A stretch of DNA of 40,339 nt from a virus: IMG/VR virus record IMGVR_UViG_3300029286_000106, positions 1 to 40,339 of that record, one strand, 5' to 3'. The number at the start of each line of letters is the position of its first letter. Position 1 is the stretch's first letter. A model generated the notes under the pieces. The model was not told the origin of the DNA. It did no database searches and saw nothing but the letters and a program-made list of their open reading frames with translations. Shown in pieces: positions 35,194 to 40,339 of the stretch. A program made the translations under genes and the position numbers.

Positions 35194-36178
35194 TTGATTC
35201 ACCTTTTAAATTAACGTGCGGCACGCTATTCCAATCGGTCAATTTAACCGGGATTGCCGGCTCATATTTCTTTAAGCGCGAAGCTGATTGCACCATAATC
35301 TTCGACCAGTCGGAATCAATAATCATTCTGCCGTCAAGAAAAAATCCAAGCTTTTGCTCGTTTCCCTCTACTAAAAGATAAGGATAATTTTGTTTAAAAA
35401 CCATATTAATATTATTATTTTTTAATGATACTTTAATTCTCATAACAGTGCCGAATTGGTAGTTCCAGGCGTATTTTTTTAATGTCTTTCCACCTGTCTG
35501 TCTGGCATAGCTATCATAAATAATCCAGTATGCGCCATATTTTGCCCCCACGATAACGACATCGTGATTATGCTTGCCAGTAGGATTTAGTAGTTCTTCT
35601 CCATTATCAGAGGAAGCGTATCTTACAGTAGCTTTCAGCGGTGCTTCGTGAAGTTTCTGGTATAAATCATCCTGATTATTAACAGCATTTACGAATTCGC
35701 GATCAAAGACATAATTGTCAAGTGTTTTTAATGCTTTGTCAAGTGTTCCTTGAGGAATATCTTGATGATATTCTTCCCATGTCGGCGGCTGGATTTTATA
35801 TTCTTCCGGGTAGTCATCCTCAAAAACAAATCCCTTTTTAATTATTGCTTCGATAGGATAATTAACAAAGTTTCCTGATTTCGTGTTGCCAGCTATTACC
35901 GAAACAAAGCGATCGGATATATTTATCTCTATTCCGGTTAATTCTTTGACATCCGTTTCTATAAAATTATCCGTTGCCATCGCGGTGCAATTATACTTAT
36001 CTACTCCAAAATTATTCTGCACCTCATAGACCGGGATAAAATGCAACCAAAATCCGTTTTCTTCGTCTGTTCTCTTTTCCCATTTTAACGGAGAAAAGTC
36101 GCCGGCAATAAAATCCGCAGGCGACCTATAAGGCAAAGCTTTTAATCCTGTATTAAAATTGGCTTTTTCAATCAGCAT
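35186..36178 (-). CDS. Papain-like cysteine peptidase, probable endolysin, 330 aa
   Basis: A C1-like core is visible: VQNNFGVDKYNCTAMATDNF (Cys nucleophile in 'NCTAMA'), later GKHNHDVVIVGAKYGAYWII followed by YDSYARQTGG (His in 'NHDVVIVG', Asn/Asp region in 'YDSYA'). This is the Cys-His order of papain-like enzymes that cut peptide cross-links. The C-terminal ~80 residues (QNYPYLLVEGNEQKLGFFLD) repeat a short beta module that may bind the cell wall. It follows four small genes including two holin-like membrane proteins, which supports a lysis role. A tail-associated peptidase is the alternative. Confidence 0.68.
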   Translation of the reverse strand: MLIEKANFNTGLKALPYRSPADFIAGDFSPLKWEKRTDEENGFWLHFIPVYEVQNNFGVDKYNCTAMATDNFIETDVKELTGIEINISDRFVSVIAGNTKSGNFVNYPIEAIIKKGFVFEDDYPEEYKIQPPTWEEYHQDIPQGTLDKALKTLDNYVFDREFVNAVNNQDDLYQKLHEAPLKATVRYASSDNGEELLNPTGKHNHDVVIVGAKYGAYWIIYDSYARQTGGKTLKKYAWNYQFGTVMRIKVSLKNNNINMVFKQNYPYLLVEGNEQKLGFFLDGRMIIDSDWSKIMVQSASRLKKYEPAIPVKLTDWNSVPHVNLKGESIV

Positions 36179-36202
36179 ATTTAATTAGTAATTTGTAAAT
36201 AG

Positions 36203-36220
36203 GGCGGTTATAGTGCCGCC
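36203..36220 (-). terminator. Weak hairpin upstream of the peptidase gene
   Basis: GGCGG-N8-CCGCC (36220-36216 with 36207-36203) forms a short stem just after the 36225 stop, with no proper T-run (CTATTTA). It could be an attenuator or mRNA-protecting hairpin. Confidence 0.3.
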
Positions 36221-36224
36221 TCAC

Positions 36225-36428
36225 TTAATTGCGCCGTAAGGCTTCAATGTTTCTGGCAATCGACCAATCTTCAAGCTCGCACAAATTAACTTTCTCTTGT
36301 TTTTTGTAAGTTGATTGTGTCAGTTCTAAAATTTCCACCTGATGATTTGACGATTTGCGTTTCAAGCTTTCAAATAGCCGATAAGGCATTTCGACTTGAT
36401 ACATTTTGTTTTTCCAAAGAACTACCAT
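36225..36428 (-). CDS. Small protein in the lysis region, 67 aa
   Basis: Not recognised. MVVLWKNKMYQVEMPYRLFE starts a small basic protein with a helical end (CELEDWSIARNIEALRRN). Upstream of its ATG lies AAAGGGA at 7 bases, one of few Shine-Dalgarno-like sequences here. It lies between a 44-residue membrane protein and the peptidase. Confidence 0.5.
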   Translation of the reverse strand: MVVLWKNKMYQVEMPYRLFESLKRKSSNHQVEILELTQSTYKKQEKVNLCELEDWSIARNIEALRRN

Positions 36429-36441
36429 GATTATTCCCTTT

Positions 36442-36576
36442 CTAATTAAAGTAAACTATTGTTTCATAAATCGACTTTCCTATTAAAATAAATCCGGCGA
36501 TAAATACACAAACGATTAAAAGAATTGTTAAACTGGCGATTAAAAAGAATATAAAGTTTAAAAATTTTTCAAGCAT
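36442..36576 (-). CDS. Small membrane protein in the lysis region, 44 aa
   Basis: MLEKFLNFIFFLIASLTILL is followed by IVCVFIAGFILIGKSIYETI: one long or two short membrane segments. The stop is TAG. Together with the two upstream membrane proteins it may belong to the holin/spanin-like set. It fills most of the 36429-36589 gap. Confidence 0.5.
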   Translation of the reverse strand: MLEKFLNFIFFLIASLTILLIVCVFIAGFILIGKSIYETIVYFN

Positions 36577-36589
36577 TTTTATACATATA

Positions 36590-36844
36590 TTATTTTAAGT
36601 CTAGCAAAACTAACCAACGTATTAATAAGCCGATAAATGCTACCCCCATACAAGCTCCGACCCAAACTAATGCTTTCTCGGTCCACTTAGCGGCAAATTT
36701 ATTCTCCATTTTCTCTAAACTTAAATCGAGCTTTTCGCTAAATGAAGCAATCTGTTTTTTTATTTCGTTGTGATCGATGATATTTTGACTCATCATATTC
36801 TCTAATGTATTAATTTTAAGTACTTGTTCTTCTGGTAATGGCAT
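36590..36844 (-). CDS. XhlA-like coiled-coil membrane protein, 84 aa
   Basis: The N-terminal coiled coil (LKINTLENMMSQNIIDHNEI, KKQIASFSEKLDLSLEKMEN) is followed by one C-terminal membrane segment (VWVGACMGVAFIGLLIRWLV). This is the architecture of XhlA/hemolysin-type lysis accessory proteins. It lies 1 bp after the holin-like gene and upstream of the peptidase. The role is inferred from architecture and place. Confidence 0.65.
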   Translation of the reverse strand: MPLPEEQVLKINTLENMMSQNIIDHNEIKKQIASFSEKLDLSLEKMENKFAAKWTEKALVWVGACMGVAFIGLLIRWLVLLDLK

Positions 36845-36845
36845 A

Positions 36846-37043
36846 TTATTTATTATAAACTAATTTAGCAGTCGCAACGCTGGCAGTTCCAAAAATTAGA
36901 AACGATATGGCATTAATATAAACTGCCAAGTCTTGAGTAATTACTCCGGTAGTAGCCAAATAAGCCGATGTGGTAGTAATTAACCCGGCAATAATGCTTT
37001 TCTTTCCGCTTAGCCAAGCTAAGATTTTTTTTAAATTTTCCAT
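36846..37043 (-). CDS. Holin-like membrane protein, 65 aa
   Basis: MENLKKILAWLSGKKSIIAG is followed by LITTTSAYLATTGVITQDLA and VYINAISFLIFGTASVATAK: two membrane segments with an N-terminal 'GKKSIIAG' turn typical of small phage holins. Holins form the timed membrane lesion releasing the endolysin. It lies 4 bp after the repeat-rich gene and 1 bp before the XhlA-like gene. Confidence 0.7.
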   Translation of the reverse strand: MENLKKILAWLSGKKSIIAGLITTTSAYLATTGVITQDLAVYINAISFLIFGTASVATAKLVYNK

Positions 37044-37047
37044 AGGT

Positions 37048-38097
37048 TTATATTTTAGAAATTAATATAATTCTATCTTTATTTTTACTTAACACAGATA
37101 TTTTATCTTTATTTTTTACTGCTATGGCTGGCTCTGAATTAATCGGAATGACTGATTTTTTCAGCAATCTTCTCTGCATTACCGGCTCGATTGAATCGAC
37201 AACCGCGATTGCTGTTAGTAAATTAAGATTATATTCCTTAACTAATAGCTCAATCACGCTTACAGTATCCTCTATTTTTATCTCAACCGAAGAATTGATA
37301 AAATCCGATAATATCGCGTTATCATCTAATCCTTTCCCGACATCTGTTCTTAAAGATTCAACTATTAGAAACCCATCTTGAATATTTTTACCAGTGCTTA
37401 TTTCAGAAATAGCATCAGACAAATTTGTTCCGTCTTGAAGCGACTTATTAACAATTAAACTTATAAAATCTGATAAATTGTTCAAGTCATTTAAAACCTT
37501 TTCGAAAGTTAGGGCCTGTGAGTCGCTTAAATAAACTGTTTCCCCGATACTGCGATAATACTCGGATATTGTGCTTACAACGTCAGAGAGGGGCAAATTT
37601 TCGGAAATTACCCTATTGTAAACGCTTGCTAGAGCTAGATTATCAGTAATTGCCAAGTTATCACCTATATTCTTGTTTAATGTCAATATTATGCTATCAG
37701 AAAGACTTTGATTGTCTGCTAAATATTTCCCAAAATCAAATTCTCTAAAATCAGTTAAGTTGAGAATGTCTGCCGTATATTTCCCAATAGTCTTTTGTAA
37801 TAAATCGGCTAAGTTTAAAAGTTCTGTTTTTTGTAGTTGATTATCTTTTGATAGAAAATCATTCACTCCGGGATTATCAGTCACATTTTTTTCTGATTGC
37901 TTGGTTAGTGAATCTGAAACTGCAGGCTGATCAGCAACTTTCTTCTCTGTCTGTTTTGTCACTAAATCAGAAATGGCCGGATTTTCGCTAGCGACTACTT
38001 GCGCATTTTGTGGTTCTAATAATAAAGACGAGCCATCTTCCTGTAAAAGAACATCGCCATCTTCCATTAATAGTTCTTCATAAATTACAGTTGCCAT
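37048..38097 (-). CDS. Repeat-rich late protein with ~13 'LSD' repeats, 349 aa
   Basis: After a Leu/Asp-rich start (MATVIYEELLMEDGDVLLQE) the protein is about thirteen 17-20-residue repeats. The rough form is D-N-x-x-L-S-D-x6-K-x3, such as ENPAISDLVTKQTEKKVAD, QPAVSDSLTKQSEKNVTD, NQSLSDSIILTLNKNIGD. The last ~60 residues (MQRRLLKKSVIPINSEPAIA) are basic. Similar 'L.D.l.l.D' repeats occur in uncharacterised proteins next to phage tail fibres and are likely elongated stalks. It lies between tail fibre and holin-like genes. A structural or fibre-accessory role is inferred. Confidence 0.65.
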   Translation of the reverse strand: MATVIYEELLMEDGDVLLQEDGSSLLLEPQNAQVVASENPAISDLVTKQTEKKVADQPAVSDSLTKQSEKNVTDNPGVNDFLSKDNQLQKTELLNLADLLQKTIGKYTADILNLTDFREFDFGKYLADNQSLSDSIILTLNKNIGDNLAITDNLALASVYNRVISENLPLSDVVSTISEYYRSIGETVYLSDSQALTFEKVLNDLNNLSDFISLIVNKSLQDGTNLSDAISEISTGKNIQDGFLIVESLRTDVGKGLDDNAILSDFINSSVEIKIEDTVSVIELLVKEYNLNLLTAIAVVDSIEPVMQRRLLKKSVIPINSEPAIAVKNKDKISVLSKNKDRIILISKI

Positions 38098-38121
38098 ATA
38101 AGATTTTATGCTCTTGCTATA

Positions 38122-40339
38122 TTATATTTTAACTAGATTTAGATTAGCGTGATTAACTGTTATTGTTTCCCCACCAGTAATTGTCGTGACCCTTAAATCA
38201 ACATAATCTCCAAAATTAAGATATACCAAGCCACTCCCGGAAACCATAACGCTCGATCCATTAGCCGGGACGGAAACCTGTCCGCAAGCGTTTTTTAATT
38301 TAACTCCATTTTTAAATACTGACGCATGGACTAATTCCGCTTTTAAACATGCCGCCGACATATAAAAACCTATCTTGTAATATCCGGGAACTTTAATTTG
38401 TAATTGGTCAGCCGTTGCATTAGCTAAATCAACACCCATATTCATTAAACTTCCTTGGACGGCAGATACCCAACCGTAATATGTGCTACCGACTGTTATG
38501 GTGATAGCCGAGGAACCGTCATCTTCATAAATACCACCGAAAGCTGGATAATTATTTTTTTTCATGCCTTCTATTTCTTCCCCGATATCTCCAACCCTGC
38601 CGACTAATCCTTGTTGTCTTACTCCGATTATAAAGTTGCCTTGATGTGATGGGTCTTGCGTAGAGTCATTTGAATCGCCATTAGAGGACAGGTAAAAGGT
38701 GTTTTTAGTGATGTTGGTAAAAGCGGTCGTGCCTTTTCCGACCAAATAAACAACGCTTAATTCGTCTACGGCAGTCGATAAGGTCATATACTCTCCGTCA
38801 TTTAAGATGTAGTTAGCTCCCTCGTCAGAACCTGTGCCAACAGCTTGACCATTAGTGGTTGAGGCTTTAACAATAGCCACGGCTGGGTTGGTTTCTTGCG
38901 AGTTATCAAGAGGTAGAGAAATCTTGTCTATATAAACCCCAGAGGCGTCAGTAAATTCTAAGGCAGGAATAATTACGCCGTTTTCATTGGCGAACTTATT
39001 AAGACGGTAGTAGATACGAGTAGCAACAGAAGTGAGTTTTTTTGTTTCTGCGAATTGGTTTGTGGAGAGAGGGTAGACCAGACCTTGAGGAATGGCGGAG
39101 GTATCGAGGTCGGCTTCGATTGTAAAATAGTATATTCTTAATTCGACAGCTTGCGCGGCTGGTTTATAGAATCTGGTATAAAAAACACTTGAACCATTAG
39201 GCAAATCCTTTCCGTTTACTTCGATAGAAACTTTAGCGTCTATGCCAGCGGTTGAAAAATTTTGTAGAGTTGTCCAATTAACGCCGTCAATGCTAATTTG
39301 GAAATCAGCATAACCAGAAGCGTCGCCACGACATTGGACAACAAACCTAAGTCTTTTTATCGGAACTAAACAATTTACTTTATTGATTATATATTGGTCG
39401 GCGTTTGAAGAACCTGATGTAAGAGTCACGTCAGAATTAGCCGTTCCCCATCCATTTATCATTACATTTCCAGTAGTAGCGACTCCGTGGCTGGCGGAAT
39501 AAACATTGCCACTAAAACTTAATAGATTGGCTAAAGCAGAGAAATTAATGCCAACCCATCTATATTTCGCGTTGTCTAAGTCAAAAAGTGAACCAGACAA
39601 AACGCCGTCTTTATCAGATTTAAGTTCGGTTTTTATGCCATTAGCGATAAGAGTAAAGATTTCGGATTTTTTGGCATATCTTTGTATATAAGAAGCTGTT
39701 TCTAAATCGTTTGAAGTATTAGCTTTACAAGTTCCGTCTGCAACTGAAGAATAAAGGTGAAAATGTAAAGCACCGGAAGCCCAGATATTAGGCACGTCAA
39801 AGTAATTAAAAGCTCCGTCTACTAAAGAAGCGTTAGCGATTGTTTGAGAAGCTAAAACATTATTAGAAGCGTCGTGAACTACTAAAGTCCAGTTGCCTGT
39901 TCCTTTTGCGACAACCCAAACTCCTATTCTGGTGGTGTATTTTTTAGTCGGAGTAAAAGTCTGAATATGAGTAGCTCCTTCATTGACTGCGTTTGTAAGG
40001 GCGTAGGTATTAGCATAAGCACCCGTTGGGTCTAAAGACTGGTCAATGTTATCAGTTGAAGTGACTGCTTCTAAATTACCTCTTATCTTTTCAGCGACCT
40101 TACCTGTAAATGAAGTGTCGGGGACTACTTCTTCGAGTTTAATGTCGTCAAACCAAGCGTCTGATACATTTCCAGCAACATAGTTGTGTAAAAATATATC
40201 TAAAAATTCAGCGTCCGCATCAGAAGTAAATTCATAAACTAAAGACGACCAGTCGTTTGTTCCGTTAAATGTTTTTGTCGCTAAAGTATTAGAATCTGTG
40301 CCTGCGACAGCCGCATTATCAAATTGGATAAAACGAGCA
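38122..40339 (-). CDS. Tail fibre protein, C-terminal part (residues 216-900, plus the duplicated end)
   Basis: This continues the fibre gene that starts at 645; bases 40180-40339 duplicate 1-160. After the carbohydrate-binding region come further beta-rich segments, including YADFQISIDGVNWTTL with phage-fibre-like repeats. The last ~140 residues look like a C1q/TNF-type trimeric jelly roll: GYYKIGFYMSA, VFKNGVKL, SGLVYLNFGDYVDL and the ending NLNLVKI. Such heads are common at the receptor-binding tip of phage fibres. An ATG at 39795 could suggest a shorter 557-residue protein, but the frame stays open upstream across the junction to 645, so the long form is preferred. The stop is TAA. The next gene (38097) starts 24 bp downstream. 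Confidence 0.8.
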   Translation of the reverse strand, partial: ARFIQFDNAAVAGTDSNTLATKTFNGTNDWSSLVYEFTSDADAEFLDIFLHNYVAGNVSDAWFDDIKLEEVVPDTSFTGKVAEKIRGNLEAVTSTDNIDQSLDPTGAYANTYALTNAVNEGATHIQTFTPTKKYTTRIGVWVVAKGTGNWTLVVHDASNNVLASQTIANASLVDGAFNYFDVPNIWASGALHFHLYSSVADGTCKANTSNDLETASYIQRYAKKSEIFTLIANGIKTELKSDKDGVLSGSLFDLDNAKYRWVGINFSALANLLSFSGNVYSASHGVATTGNVMINGWGTANSDVTLTSGSSNADQYIINKVNCLVPIKRLRFVVQCRGDASGYADFQISIDGVNWTTLQNFSTAGIDAKVSIEVNGKDLPNGSSVFYTRFYKPAAQAVELRIYYFTIEADLDTSAIPQGLVYPLSTNQFAETKKLTSVATRIYYRLNKFANENGVIIPALEFTDASGVYIDKISLPLDNSQETNPAVAIVKASTTNGQAVGTGSDEGANYILNDGEYMTLSTAVDELSVVYLVGKGTTAFTNITKNTFYLSSNGDSNDSTQDPSHQGNFIIGVRQQGLVGRVGDIGEEIEGMKKNNYPAFGGIYEDDGSSAITITVGSTYYGWVSAVQGSLMNMGVDLANATADQLQIKVPGYYKIGFYMSAACLKAELVHASVFKNGVKLKNACGQVSVPANGSSVMVSGSGLVYLNFGDYVDLRVTTITGGETITVNHANLNLVKI
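40180..40339. repeat. Terminal overlap, right copy
   Basis: This is the second copy of the 160-bp end sequence, with 159 of 160 positions matching bases 1-160. The unique genome length is therefore about 40,179 bp. Confidence 0.95.

Noticed and set aside
1-40339. Stop-codon reassignment (TAG read as an amino acid genome-wide)
   Set aside because: TAG cleanly ends the major capsid gene, just before its hairpin, and also the genes at 10728, 16315, 25518, 26255, 31485 and 36442, often with the next start a few bases away. TGA also ends several genes in ATGA overlaps. The standard bacterial code fits.
1-40339. CRISPR arrays, tRNA genes, integrase or attachment sites
   Set aside because: No spaced palindromic repeats, cloverleaf with CCA-stem features, or recombinase motifs were seen on reading both strands. 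I could not run a tRNA scan.

Overview
The window is an essentially complete genome of a tailed double-stranded DNA phage with a long non-contractile tail (siphovirus type). The last 160 bases (40180-40339) repeat the first 160 with one silent difference. A large tail-fibre gene reads in frame across that junction, so the molecule is a closed or circularly permuted genome of about 40,179 bp. Every supported gene is on the minus strand, so transcription runs from high to low coordinates and through the junction. I see no integrase, no full-length repressor, no tRNA genes, no DNA polymerase and no helicase. It is probably a virulent phage that borrows the host replisome.

Early half, transcribed 27400 -> 10500. 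A strong promoter (27362-27390) starts a run of small genes, including a membrane-anchored RlpA-like protein, an exported protein and a LexA-like DNA-binding protein. A second promoter (25486-25514) drives recombination genes: an ERF annealing protein, a YqaJ-type exonuclease and a coiled-coil protein. A third (21586-21614) drives an HNH nuclease and a replisome-organizer-like initiator. Next comes an accessory block (13115-19440): four glycosyltransferases, a SAM methyltransferase, a homing-type HNH gene and a cytosine-C5 DNA methyltransferase split by a G9 tract. A fourth promoter (13109-13137) leads into SSB, a ParB-like protein, a CatB-like acetyltransferase and a RusA-like resolvase.

Late half, transcribed 10500 -> 1 -> 40179 -> 27494. 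The order is small and large terminase, portal fused to a MuF domain, a GT-A glycosyltransferase, Mu gpI-like protease/scaffold, decoration protein, major capsid protein, tail fibre, repeat-rich protein, lysis set (holin-like membrane proteins and a papain-like peptidase), connectors, tail tube, tail assembly chaperones with a -1 frameshift site, tape measure, Dit and tail hub. It ends at a strong terminator (27443-27480). Placing fibre and lysis genes between head and connector/tail genes is unusual.

Host: not determined. Most start codons lack a Shine-Dalgarno sequence and sit behind A/T-rich stretches, but the promoters are ordinary sigma-70 type (TTGNNN-17-TATAAT), which argues against Bacteroidota. 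The RlpA-like protein, HNH proteins and papain-like lysin resemble ones I associate with Patescibacteria (CPR), but that is a low-confidence inference. Standard stop codons are used: TAG ends the capsid gene and several others.

The features most worth following up are a possible four-arm transcription attenuator with a 26-codon leader ORF upstream of the head protease (4133-4259), a possibly phase-variable DNA methyltransferase, a small early gene interrupted by an amber codon, predicted leaderless late transcripts, and an unusually dense glycan-modification set.
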